From CAUZSN01 sp963582345 (GTDB lineage Bacteria > Planctomycetota > Planctomycetia > Planctomycetales > Planctomycetaceae): a stretch of DNA of 10,578 bases. Under the pieces are notes generated by a model. That model saw only the letters and a program-made list of their open reading frames with translations, was not told the origin of the DNA and did not search any database. The position numbers and the translations under genes are program-made. The stretch spans positions 1-10,578 of the forward strand of contig CAUZSN010000095.1 of the NCBI GenBank assembly GCA_963582345.1, given 5' to 3'. Positions 1 to 7,718 of the stretch are shown piece by piece. Every line of letters begins with the position of its first letter. The stretch's first letter is position 1.

Positions 1-23
1 ATTCGTCTTCGAAGGAAACCGCT

Positions 24-1250
24 ATGATCGTTGCCGGGCAGCTTGTTAGTCCGGAAACGGTTTGCCAAGGGCAAGTCGAATTCGCAGGTGACCAAATCGT
101 CGCTGTCGGCCCACATCTGGGCGTGGCTGACTACGATTTCAGCGATGACTGCCTGATTTTCGCTGGAATGGGCGATATTCACATCCACGCTCGCGACGAC
201 GTCAGCCAGACGGAAATACATAAGGAAGACTTCACGACAGCCGCAGCAGCCGCGATTAACGGTGGAGTCGTCCATGTTGCTGACATGCCGAACAATCCGG
301 TCGCTCCCGTTGACGACGATTCACTCGCCGCGAAGAAAGAACATCTGAATGGGCGAAACGTCTCGGTCCACGTCACACTCTATGCTGGAGTCGGCCCACG
401 AACTCGGCCACTCTCGATTTCAGTTCCGTATAAGGCGTACATGGGGCCCAGTGTCGGGAAGTTGTTCTTCACATCCCTCAAACAGCTTGAGGACACTCTG
501 TCTCGTTATCGTGGTTGCTGCGTCAGTTTCCATTGCGAAGATCCGATTCTTCTAGATGTCTACAAAGACGCCGCAAGTCACGAACTCCGGCGGCCAGCCG
601 AGTGTGAAGTTTCAGCGACCCAGTTTGCGCTGCAGATGATCGAAAAATATGAGCTCTCGGGCAAACTTTGCCACTATTCGGTGGGAGAGGGTCTGCCCTT
701 AATCCGGGACGCTCGCAAACGTGGGTTGAAGGTCACTTGCGAAGTGACTCCACACCATCTTTACTTCGATGAAACCGCAATCACCAACGAGAACCGCGGA
801 CAGATGCAAATGAATCCTCCACTGCGACGCCCGGAAGACCGTCTAGCCATGCTGGCCGCACTTCGAGACGGAACGGTCGACTATCTGGCAACCGACCATG
901 CCCCGCACACTCTGGAAGAAAAGAATCGCGGCGTTTCCGGCCAGCCTCATCTGGATACTTACGGTGCCTTTGTGACATGGTTAATTGTCGAACAAGGTTT
1001 CACTCCACAACAGGTCGCCCGATTCTGCTCGGCCAATCCCGGTGAATTCGTCAACCCCTATACAGCTCCAACAAAGTTCGGGCGCATCGAGTCGGGGTAC
1101 ACATCTTCGCTGACGGTCCTGAATTTGCGGCAACCGACAAAGGTGAGCCGCGACCACTTGAAAACGAAATGCGGATGGTCGCCGTTTGAAGGAGTCACCT
1201 TTCCGGGCTCGGTAGAAGCCGTTTTCATCGCCGGGAAGAAACTTCGGTAG
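24..1250 (+). CDS. pyrC: Dihydroorotase (amidohydrolase family)
   Basis: This 408-aa protein is a cytoplasmic metal-dependent cyclase that interconverts N-carbamoyl-aspartate and dihydroorotate, the third step of pyrimidine synthesis. The sequence shows the amidohydrolase metal motif DIHIHARDD (residues 51-59, H53 and H55), the MPNN motif (88-91), a candidate carboxylated lysine K137 in YKAYMG, further metal histidines H170 (FHCED) and H217 (CHYS), the substrate-loop TPHH (242-245), NPPLR (264-268) and the catalytic aspartate D291 in ATDHAPHT. The length is normal for the family. The ATG start follows an AAGGAAA ribosome site at 12-18. The metal motif reads HIHARDD rather than the common HxHxREP(G), which marks a divergent branch; hydantoinase or allantoinase is a less likely alternative because the NPPLR and DHAPHT motifs are dihydroorotase-like. 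It faces the antiporter operon tail to tail, with no functional link apparent. Confidence 0.9.
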   Translation: MIVAGQLVSPETVCQGQVEFAGDQIVAVGPHLGVADYDFSDDCLIFAGMGDIHIHARDDVSQTEIHKEDFTTAAAAAINGGVVHVADMPNNPVAPVDDDSLAAKKEHLNGRNVSVHVTLYAGVGPRTRPLSISVPYKAYMGPSVGKLFFTSLKQLEDTLSRYRGCCVSFHCEDPILLDVYKDAASHELRRPAECEVSATQFALQMIEKYELSGKLCHYSVGEGLPLIRDARKRGLKVTCEVTPHHLYFDETAITNENRGQMQMNPPLRRPEDRLAMLAALRDGTVDYLATDHAPHTLEEKNRGVSGQPHLDTYGAFVTWLIVEQGFTPQQVARFCSANPGEFVNPYTAPTKFGRIESGYTSSLTVLNLRQPTKVSRDHLKTKCGWSPFEGVTFPGSVEAVFIAGKKLR

Positions 1251-1277
1251 AAAAGAAGCCGTAACAGCTTAAGGCCG
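1251..1277. other. Convergent junction between pyrC and the Mrp operon
   Basis: Only 27 bases separate two tail-to-tail stop codons. No stem with a T-run is visible for either direction, so termination must be factor-dependent or occur inside the opposing gene. Confidence 0.5.
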
Positions 1278-3026
1278 CTATGGCAACTGGAGGCGGGCGA
1301 CGATCTGGTAGTAGAATAATAGATACGTCCCCAACATAATCGCTGCCCAGATCACCGTATCGCCAGTGGACCACGTGCGAGCAAAGACTCCCTTCGGACC
1401 GTATAGTTTGCGGACGAGTGATAAGAAGTGATCCAGTTGGGACTGTGCGAAATTAAGCGTTGCAACGCTTAGTTGACTGATCGTGGACGACAATGACTCC
1501 ACTACTATAGGTGAGAGTTTTCGGTAAAACCAATCGGTGTCCAAGTTCACCGACCGCTGCTCGGGAGGTTCGATGCCTGTGCGTTTCAACCACGTAAACG
1601 CAAGCGCCGCCCAGATCAAAAGTTGATACTGGGTGATGACGTGAGTCCGGCTATACGCGTCCGACACCGTGTACTCCATCTCAAATGGTAGTATGGCATA
1701 GAGTGGTTGAGGGTAAATGCCAATCAAGATGCAAAGTGCCGCGGTAATTCCCATGGCAATCAACATGTGCAACGGCGCCTCTTTGACTCGCTTGCCCGAA
1801 TCGTGAGCGAAAAAGGTACAGAAAGGAATCTTGATCCCGGAATGGTGGAGCACTCCAGCCGATGCAAACAGCAATACCAACCAGACAACAAAGTAATGCT
1901 CATCGGCTGCCGCTTTCATGATCAATGATTTGGTGACAAATCCACTAAAAAATGGAAAGGCCGAAATCGAGGCCGCTCCGATGATGCAAAATGTGGCGGT
2001 CCATGGCATCGATTTGTAAAGACCGCCCAGTTCCGATCCTTTCGCGGTACCGGTCCGCATCAGTACGGCGCCCATCGACATAAACAGTAACCCCTTGTAG
2101 AGAATGTGCGCGAACGCGTGGGACGCTGTGCCATTTAGCGACAAGTCAGTACCGATACCAATCCCAACCACCATGAATCCTAATTGGTTGTTTAGACTGT
2201 AGGCCAAGACTCGCCTCAAATCGTTCTCGATGACCGCGTAGAAGATCGGAAACACGGTCATTGCAGCGCCGATCCAAATCAAACATTCGGCGCCAGCAAA
2301 TCCTCGAGCCAAAGCGTAAATCGCCATCTTGGTCGTGAAAGCGCTTAGCCAGACAGCGCCGGTCGGTGTCGCTTCTGGATAGGCATCTTGTAACCAGTTA
2401 TGCAGCAACGGGAACGCGGCCTTAATACCAAATGCGATAAAAAACAACGTCTTAGCCAGACCACTCAGGTTGTCGCGATCCAGAAGGTTATCGAAGATCA
2501 ACGACCCGCCGTTGGCAACCAATAGAATAATGCCCGCCAGTAAGACGACTCCAGAACCCACCTGAATGATCAGGTAACGCATTCCGGCTCGATACGAACG
2601 TTCGGTCCGGCCCGCCCAGACTAAGAAGACTGACGTGATAGCCGTTAGTTCCCAATAGACAAATAGAGTAATCAGGTCCCCGGCAAATACTCCGCCAACG
2701 GCAGCGCCCGCATAGGCAAGCGCCATAACATTCTGCACGGGATCCTTCACGTGCAGCGAGAATATGACGCTCAAAAATGCGGCAATATGGAAGATGTGGC
2801 CCCAAACCAAACTCAGCCGATCGATCCGAACTGGCAATAGTTGATAGGTGAAAAATTCGAAATCGATTCCGAAAACCGGTTCAGCCAGCGCCGATTGGTG
2901 AATCAAGCACAGGCCGCTAGCGATCGGTAATAGCAGCATCCAGAGCTGCTGCCAACGCCCTCGAAACAACGGAACGAAAAGCGCACCCACGATCATCAGC
3001 AGGCCGGGAGGCAGCTGTTCAATCAT
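1278..3026 (-). CDS. MrpD/NuoL-like antiporter subunit (third copy) with C-terminal extension
   Basis: This 582-aa polytopic membrane protein belongs to the proton-conducting antiporter family shared by MrpA/MrpD and complex I NuoL/M/N. It carries the family's ion-path residues: glutamate E126 in FVYWELT (TM5), K202 and H209 in IKAAFPLLHNWL (TM7), K233 in TTKMAIYA (TM8), H303, H307 and K311 in the TM10 region, and K366 in GFVTKS (TM12). After about residue 480 there is an extension of roughly 100 residues: LDTDWFYRKL (495-504), a long amphipathic stretch (about 505-545) and a final hydrophobic helix (about 558-577). This layout recalls the lateral helix and last TM of NuoL. Its start overlaps the stop of the upstream small gene by 8 bases, so translation is probably coupled. 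It is the last operon gene. It should be one of three antiporter modules of the complex; which ion it conducts cannot be read from the sequence. Confidence 0.85.
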   Translation of the reverse strand: MIEQLPPGLLMIVGALFVPLFRGRWQQLWMLLLPIASGLCLIHQSALAEPVFGIDFEFFTYQLLPVRIDRLSLVWGHIFHIAAFLSVIFSLHVKDPVQNVMALAYAGAAVGGVFAGDLITLFVYWELTAITSVFLVWAGRTERSYRAGMRYLIIQVGSGVVLLAGIILLVANGGSLIFDNLLDRDNLSGLAKTLFFIAFGIKAAFPLLHNWLQDAYPEATPTGAVWLSAFTTKMAIYALARGFAGAECLIWIGAAMTVFPIFYAVIENDLRRVLAYSLNNQLGFMVVGIGIGTDLSLNGTASHAFAHILYKGLLFMSMGAVLMRTGTAKGSELGGLYKSMPWTATFCIIGAASISAFPFFSGFVTKSLIMKAAADEHYFVVWLVLLFASAGVLHHSGIKIPFCTFFAHDSGKRVKEAPLHMLIAMGITAALCILIGIYPQPLYAILPFEMEYTVSDAYSRTHVITQYQLLIWAALAFTWLKRTGIEPPEQRSVNLDTDWFYRKLSPIVVESLSSTISQLSVATLNFAQSQLDHFLSLVRKLYGPKGVFARTWSTGDTVIWAAIMLGTYLLFYYQIVARLQLP

Positions 3027-3306
3027 AGTAGTCCTCCCGGCGCATCAATACCCGACGCAGTAGCTTGGCCGTCAACACCAACCCAACATAGGCAACAAAG
3101 CCAAAAAAACCGAAAAATCCGAACCAACTTTCGCAGTCGAAATGAATATGCTTGTGATAGAACCAATCGGCTGCCACCAGCAACGCGCAGATCGCATACA
3201 ACGCGTAAACGATCTTGTTAACATTGCGAGAGTCATCCAACCAGTACCGTCGCTGCTCAGAAGAACCGCCGTTAGGTTGTTCGATGACTGGCTTGTCCGT
3301 ATCCAT
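3019..3306 (-). CDS. Small two-helix membrane protein embedded in the Mrp operon (unknown function)
   Basis: This 95-aa protein belongs to no family I can name. Its N-terminus is polar (1-30), followed by two predicted membrane helices (about 32-50 and 61-84) and a basic then acidic tail ending RREDYYD. Between the helices is a histidine cluster FYHKHIHF (49-56; H51, H53, H55) with C58, followed by the aromatic repeat WFGFFGFFGF (61-70). The positive residues after TM2 (KLLRRVLMRR) suggest both ends are cytoplasmic. I chose the ATG at 3304-3306 because an AGGGA ribosome site precedes it and it lies 14 bases after the preceding gene; a longer reading to 3417 would overlap that gene and adds an unrelated, cysteine-rich stretch. 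It overlaps the next antiporter gene by 8 bases. Tight packing between two antiporter subunits suggests an accessory or structural subunit of the same complex; this is inference from context only. Confidence 0.8.
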   Translation of the reverse strand: MDTDKPVIEQPNGGSSEQRRYWLDDSRNVNKIVYALYAICALLVAADWFYHKHIHFDCESWFGFFGFFGFVAYVGLVLTAKLLRRVLMRREDYYD

Positions 3307-3320
3307 GGAAACTATCCCTG

Positions 3321-4826
3321 TCACGAAACAATTGGAATCAACAACTGATATGCGCGTTCTGCGAAGAAAAAGAGCACAACGCAACCCAGGGCCGTGATGC
3401 ACGGCGGCACAACACACGAGATTGGTGCCTCGCGGATGCCTGTATGGACATGATAATTGTCACCGTGGACGTCGCTTGCCGATGGTTCAAGAAAAAACGC
3501 GCGGATGGAAATCGGCATCAGGTAGGCAATGCTCAACAGCGAACTAACCATCAAAGTCGCCAAAAGCGGAAGCTGACCCGCTTCTGCCGTACCAAGCGCC
3601 AAATACCACTTGCTCCACGATCCTCCCAATGGGGGCAAGCCGATCACACTCAACGCTCCAACTGCGAAGGCTGCCATCGTGAATGGCATGGTTCGTCCCA
3701 GTCCGTTTAGTTCACTGACTCGTGTCTTATGAGCGCTGATCATGATCGCGCCTGCGCAGAAAAACAGAGTGATCTTGCCGAACGCGTGCATTAGAATATG
3801 CATGCCCCCTCCGATCACGCCCGAGGCATTGGCTAGCGCGACTCCCAGCACGATATATGCAAGCTGGCTGATAGTTGAATACGCCAAACGCTCTTTCAAG
3901 TTATCCTTGGTCAGAGCAACCAGAGATGCAATCATTATGGTCGCCCCGGCCACGTACATCAGCCAGAGACTCATGCCCGTGTCCGTCAAGAGATCAATTC
4001 CAAAGACATAGATCACTACTTTCATTATGGTGAACACTCCAACCTTGACCACGGCGACGGCGTGCAACAACGCACTGACAGGTGTCGGAGCCACCATGGC
4101 CGCTGGCAGCCAACAATGAAAGGGCATCAATGCCGCCTTGCCTGTCCCAAAAGCAAATAGCGCCAAAAGTATTCCGACGACCCAAGGCTGTTGGCGGATC
4201 GTGTCGCTGCCCATATTCGATAACAAGCCACCCTTCGTAAATTCCAGACTGTGTGGCTCTGTCAAATGCCAGGTCCAGATGGTTGCCAGCAATAGAAACA
4301 GAACCGACGTGCTGAGCAGAACCCCCAAGTAAATCCTCCCAGCCCGTTTTGCTTTGTCGGTACTGTGGTGTGTCACCAACGGATACGTAGAAAAAGTCAA
4401 TGCTTCATAAAAAATAAACAGTGTTAGCACGTTGCGAGAAAACGCCACTCCCATAACTGCGGCAATCGCGATAGCAAAGCAGACGAAGAAACGAGTTTGG
4501 TTCTGTTCGTGGTGTTCGCGCATGTAGCCGATCGAATAGATCGAAGTGACAATCCACAATCCTGAAGCCACCAAAGCGAACAGCATCCCCAGCGGTTCAA
4601 CTTTGAAACCAACCGGCAGTCCAGGGAACATGTCCAGCAGGTTGACTTCCGGACGTCCGTCGGCCATCACTGCGGGAACTAGTGTGCAAACTGTTACGAA
4701 CAGGCACGCGGCCGCCAACAGTGTCACTGTTTCGCGAAAATTGGGCCACCGGCCCAGCATACTAATCAAAACTGCGGCGCCTAATGGCAAACCGAGTGAT
4801 AACAGGACAGCATCCTCCGAAATCAT
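3321..4826 (-). CDS. MrpA/NuoL-like or MrpD-like antiporter subunit (second copy)
   Basis: This 501-aa membrane protein of the MrpA/MrpD/NuoL-M-N family has about 14 hydrophobic segments. Visible ion-path residues are E141 in FIFYEALT (TM5), K230 and H237 in GKAALMPFHCWL (TM7), K261 in VVKVGVF (TM8), H343, H347 and K351 in HILMHAFGK (TM10), and K406 in SWSKWY (TM12). The stretch APTPVSALLHA-(V)-VVKVGVF (246-265) is closer to the MrpA/NuoL version of this region than the first copy, which reads FAPSMVTAFLAST-ATK. It could therefore stand in for the N-terminal antiporter half of the MrpA that this operon lacks; that is inference. The ATG overlaps the stop of the previous gene by four bases (ATGA). 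It should act as a transmembrane ion/proton channel subunit of the antiporter complex. Confidence 0.86.
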   Translation of the reverse strand: MISEDAVLLSLGLPLGAAVLISMLGRWPNFRETVTLLAAACLFVTVCTLVPAVMADGRPEVNLLDMFPGLPVGFKVEPLGMLFALVASGLWIVTSIYSIGYMREHHEQNQTRFFVCFAIAIAAVMGVAFSRNVLTLFIFYEALTFSTYPLVTHHSTDKAKRAGRIYLGVLLSTSVLFLLLATIWTWHLTEPHSLEFTKGGLLSNMGSDTIRQQPWVVGILLALFAFGTGKAALMPFHCWLPAAMVAPTPVSALLHAVAVVKVGVFTIMKVVIYVFGIDLLTDTGMSLWLMYVAGATIMIASLVALTKDNLKERLAYSTISQLAYIVLGVALANASGVIGGGMHILMHAFGKITLFFCAGAIMISAHKTRVSELNGLGRTMPFTMAAFAVGALSVIGLPPLGGSWSKWYLALGTAEAGQLPLLATLMVSSLLSIAYLMPISIRAFFLEPSASDVHGDNYHVHTGIREAPISCVVPPCITALGCVVLFFFAERAYQLLIPIVS

Positions 4827-6346
4827 GATCCGACTCCCATCAACATCTCGGCTGCTCGGCGCGCTACGCCAACCGGAAATTCCGTGTAGACTCCGAAAAC
4901 CAAACTCGCCCCCAGTATCATCCAGGTCGGCAATAGCATGCTCACTGGAGCCTCATTCAACCTGCGCAACTCACCGCCTGCGGGACGTTCCGGTTCTTGG
5001 AAATAAGCAACTTCGACGACCCGCCAAACGTACACCACTGCTAGCAATGAACTGAAAAGCGATAACACCGCCACCAACCACAGACCCTGTTCCAGCGCGG
5101 CCAGGATCAGATACCACTTACTAATGAACCCTGCTGTCATCGGCACACCGATCAGATTCAGTCCCCCGACTACGAACGCAGCCATTGTCAGCGGCATGCG
5201 CCGACCTAGACCTTTCATGTCCTGCAGTTGTACAGAACCCAGTCTGAGCATGATGCAACCCATAGCCAAGAACAGTCCACCCTTCATCAATGCGTGATTG
5301 AACAAATGCACTATGCTGGACGTCAGCCCAGTCACTGAAACGAAGCTTAGACCCAGCACCATATAACCAATCTGTGCCACACTGGAATAGGCGAGCAGCC
5401 TCTTGACGTTGTTCTGGTAGATGGCCACTGTCGAGGCAATGTAGATGCCTACTAGGGCAAGTGGCATCAACCATGTATTCAACTGCATTGATTGGAAAGC
5501 GAACGTGACTCCGAAAACTGTGAAGATCACTCGCAGCAACACGTAAAAGGAAACTTTCGTCGCTGTCGAGGCCAGAAACGCCGTCACCATGGACGGCGCA
5601 AACGTGTACGCGTTCGGCAGCCATGCGTGCAAAGGAAACAGTGCCAGTTTGATACTGATTCCGACCGTTAAAAAGGCAAAAGCCGCAATGACCGTCCGAG
5701 TCTGATTGACGAACATTGGCACTTGATTGACGATGATGAGCCTCTGCAGCCTGTCGTTCAGATCCGAAATATTCAGTGTGCCGGTCATCATGTACATCAG
5801 ACCGATTCCAATCAGAATAAAGGTACTGCCAATGGTGCCCATCACCAGATATTGGTAAGCAGCCGTTAAGGCTCGCCGGCTACGCCCCATGCTGATCAGC
5901 GCGCAAGCTGAAAGTGAGGATATCTCTAAGAAGACAAACATATTGAATATGTCCCAGGTAATCGTGATTCCCAACAACCCAGTCAAGCACAGCAGAAATG
6001 CCGCAAAAAACAGGTACTGCTTATCCCCGGACACTTCGTCTTTAACGGTATGCGGCGCAAACGGTAAAACTACTGCAGCAATGCCACTGACGATCAACAA
6101 CACAAAAGCGTTCAAAGAATCCAAGCGACACTCAATACCCCAGGGCACCGCCCAGTTACCTAAGTTGTAGTCGACTGTGCCGGCATTGAGCACTCGAGTC
6201 AGAAGCATGATCGCGATCGCGAAAACTACCCAACCGACAAGAACTGCGAACAACCGCACCAACATACGATGCCGTAAAACCACGCACAGGGGAGCCGCCA
6301 GCAACGGCACAATGACCTGCAGAATGAGAAGATGATCTGCAATCAC
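4823..6346 (-). CDS. mrpD: Na+/H+ antiporter subunit D (MrpD/MnhD-like, first copy)
   Basis: This 507-aa protein has the length and hydrophobic pattern of MrpD. It keeps E141 in FVFLEISSL (TM5), K233 and H240 in IKLALFPLHAWLPNAY (TM7), K264 in ATKVSFYVL (TM8), H347, H351 and K355 in HLFNHALMKGG (TM10) and K410 in GFISKWY (TM12), the residues that form the proton path in this family. The LHAWLPNAY and HALMKG motifs are typical of MrpD. It follows mrpC directly, as in Mrp and Mbh clusters, which supports calling this copy the true MrpD. The start codon is GTG at 6346 and overlaps the mrpC stop (GTGA), implying translational coupling. Of the three antiporter-like subunits in the operon this one is the most conventional. 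Confidence 0.9.
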   Translation of the reverse strand: MIADHLLILQVIVPLLAAPLCVVLRHRMLVRLFAVLVGWVVFAIAIMLLTRVLNAGTVDYNLGNWAVPWGIECRLDSLNAFVLLIVSGIAAVVLPFAPHTVKDEVSGDKQYLFFAAFLLCLTGLLGITITWDIFNMFVFLEISSLSACALISMGRSRRALTAAYQYLVMGTIGSTFILIGIGLMYMMTGTLNISDLNDRLQRLIIVNQVPMFVNQTRTVIAAFAFLTVGISIKLALFPLHAWLPNAYTFAPSMVTAFLASTATKVSFYVLLRVIFTVFGVTFAFQSMQLNTWLMPLALVGIYIASTVAIYQNNVKRLLAYSSVAQIGYMVLGLSFVSVTGLTSSIVHLFNHALMKGGLFLAMGCIMLRLGSVQLQDMKGLGRRMPLTMAAFVVGGLNLIGVPMTAGFISKWYLILAALEQGLWLVAVLSLFSSLLAVVYVWRVVEVAYFQEPERPAGGELRRLNEAPVSMLLPTWMILGASLVFGVYTEFPVGVARRAAEMLMGVGS

Positions 6347-6696
6347 GCTTCTTCTTCCAGGCGGCGGATGTCGTCTTCTTCAATTGTGCCGAATGCTTCC
6401 TTGATGCGCACAACCAGCGCCAACCCAAGCGACGTTGTGGAAACTCCGACAACGATCGCCGTCAGGATCAACACGTGCGGTAATGGATTTGAATAGATCT
6501 TTGCGCCTTCGAAAATAATCGGTGCTGTGCCACCTTTTACATTGGCCATGCTGATGTAGAGCATGAACACGGACACCTGAAAAACATTCAATCCGATCAA
6601 CTTCTTAATCAGATTTCCGCGAGCAATGACGGTGTAGAAACCCGTCATCATTAACACGATTACGACCCAATAGTTGAATAGCCCCAGATTCGGCAT
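6343..6696 (-). CDS. mrpC: Na+/H+ antiporter subunit C (MrpC/MnhC, NuoK-like)
   Basis: This 117-aa protein has three membrane helices and is related to NuoK of complex I. The N-terminal helix region is followed by ARGNLIKKLIGLNVFQ (25-40), typical of MrpC, and by NPLPHVLILTAIVVG (70-84), the most conserved motif of the family. The tail is unusually acidic (EEDDIRRLEEEA). In known Mrp complexes this subunit packs between MrpA and MrpD and contributes to the ion path. The ATG at 6694-6696 shares one base with the TGA stop of mrpB (TGATG); a TTG immediately upstream (6697-6699) would add one residue and fits the GAGG site slightly better, so the exact start is uncertain by one codon. Confidence 0.9.
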   Translation of the reverse strand: MPNLGLFNYWVVIVLMMTGFYTVIARGNLIKKLIGLNVFQVSVFMLYISMANVKGGTAPIIFEGAKIYSNPLPHVLILTAIVVGVSTTSLGLALVVRIKEAFGTIEEDDIRRLEEEA

Positions 6697-7127
6697 CAAC
6701 TGCGACCTCGGTTTACAAACGCAAAGAAGATTGAAACTACCGCGGCAGCCACGGTAATTCCGACACCTAGCTCAACCAACAGAATTCCCAGGTGCTGTCC
6801 GTGTTGTGGATGACGGACTGGATCATCAGCCAACGCGTTGTAGTCCAAGAATTTTCCACCGCTGGCCAAACACCAAATGCCAACGCTTCCATAAATCAAT
6901 ACTCCTATCGCCACTAAGATTTCGATAATCCGCGGATGGAATGCCTGTTGGGCTCGATCCAGACCAACAACCAAGGTGTACAAGACAATTCCAGAGGCAA
7001 AGATCACACCAGCCTGGAAACCACCTCCAGGTCCATAATCACCGTGAAACTGCACGTACAATGCGAACAGAAAAATGCATGGGATCAACAGCTTCGAAAT
7101 CACACGTACGATGTAGTGACGTTTCAC
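6696..7127 (-). CDS. mrpB: Na+/H+ antiporter subunit B (MrpB/MnhB domain)
   Basis: This 143-aa membrane protein contains the MnhB domain. The diagnostic motif is FHGDYGPGGGFQAG (27-40) after the first helix, and a second conserved stretch, ELGVGITVAAA (119-129), lies in the last helix. Four membrane segments are expected. In Mrp complexes MrpB lies next to the C-terminal part of MrpA, which agrees with the gene just before it here. The start is GTG at 7125-7127, overlapping the previous stop (GTGA), with a GAGGAA ribosome site eight bases upstream. No residue looks missing compared with the family. Confidence 0.92.
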   Translation of the reverse strand: MKRHYIVRVISKLLIPCIFLFALYVQFHGDYGPGGGFQAGVIFASGIVLYTLVVGLDRAQQAFHPRIIEILVAIGVLIYGSVGIWCLASGGKFLDYNALADDPVRHPQHGQHLGILLVELGVGITVAAAVVSIFFAFVNRGRS

Positions 7128-7675
7128 GAATGGGATTCCTCATTAACACAAGTCTTCCCCTCTTGGTCCATTTCGCAAGAACGACGCAATAATAGCAGTA
7201 CTCCGATCCCTGCCGTAAAAATCACCACTGTTTCTCCCAACGTGTCGTACCCGCGATAGCTGGCCAATACCGAAGTCACGATATTCGGAACCCCAATTTC
7301 ATTCGAAGATTTGTAAATGTAGGTATTCGCTGGCTCTCCCAAATGAATGGGAGCATACGGGTCACCATAGTGGGGCATGTCTAAAGTGCTATAGATCAAC
7401 GCCGCCCCGGTCAGCAGTACAACGAGCAATGGAAGCACCTGAAAGCGGTCGGATCGTTTCTCGCTGGTGTCCGTCAATGCCAACGTGCCCAACATTAGCA
7501 CGGTGGAAACCCCCGCCCCCACAGCGGCTTCGGTAAACGCCACGTCCACAGCATCCATGACGACGAACAACCCGGCCGATATCAAGCTGAAAATCCCTGA
7601 CAGTATGACCGAAGACCATAGGTCGCGCAGCACAACAATGGCAATCGCCGTGGACACCAACAGCGTCAGAAGCAA
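7124..7675 (-). CDS. Stand-alone MrpA C-terminal-type subunit (DUF4040 plus MbhE-like segment)
   Basis: This protein is at least 183 aa and corresponds to the C-terminal part of MrpA, or to MbhD plus MbhE of archaeal membrane-bound hydrogenases. The first part (about 1-70) is the DUF4040 domain with MDAVDVAFTEAAVGAGVST (40-58), whose acidic residues lie in the ion-transfer region of Mrp. The second part (about 80-165) has VPNIVTSVLASYRGYDTLGE (129-148), the MbhE-like signature. The N-terminal antiporter half of MrpA is absent. The start is unclear: the coordinates use TTG at 7675, the only conventional start codon, but this has no ribosome site. Coding-like sequence (DVVDVIVDV) continues upstream, and a strong AGGAAGG (7712-7718) lies six bases before an in-frame ATC at 7703-7705, which would give 193 aa. 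It overlaps mrpB by four bases. Confidence 0.87.
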   Translation of the reverse strand: MLLTLLVSTAIAIVVLRDLWSSVILSGIFSLISAGLFVVMDAVDVAFTEAAVGAGVSTVLMLGTLALTDTSEKRSDRFQVLPLLVVLLTGAALIYSTLDMPHYGDPYAPIHLGEPANTYIYKSSNEIGVPNIVTSVLASYRGYDTLGETVVIFTAGIGVLLLLRRSCEMDQEGKTCVNEESHS

Positions 7676-7711
7676 AACATCAACAATAACGTCAACTACA
7701 TCGATGACTCA

Positions 7712-7718
7712 CCTTCCT
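7712..7718 (-). promoter_or_regulatory. Strong ribosome binding site upstream of the DUF4040 gene
   Basis: The minus strand reads AGGAAGG, overlapping the mrpG stop codon. No ATG, GTG or TTG in the DUF4040 frame lies at a normal distance; the in-frame codon at six bases is ATC (7703-7705). The next out-of-frame ATG (7699-7701) is followed directly by TAG. Confidence 0.5.

Noticed and set aside
3307..3417. N-terminal extension of the 95-aa protein
   Set aside because: It would overlap the upstream antiporter gene by about 97 bases and is compositionally unlike the rest; a ribosome site supports the ATG at 3306.
4546..5055. Plus-strand open frame of 169 codons
   Set aside because: It lies antisense to two well-supported antiporter genes, has low-complexity Ser/Thr/Pro-rich content and no recognisable domain.
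5121..5624. Minus-strand open frame of 167 codons
   Set aside because: It is an alternative frame inside mrpD with a composition unlike any protein family I know.
3321..6346. DabB-type inorganic carbon transporter
   Set aside because: DabB pairs with the large DUF2309 protein DabA, which is absent; all neighbours are Mrp subunits.
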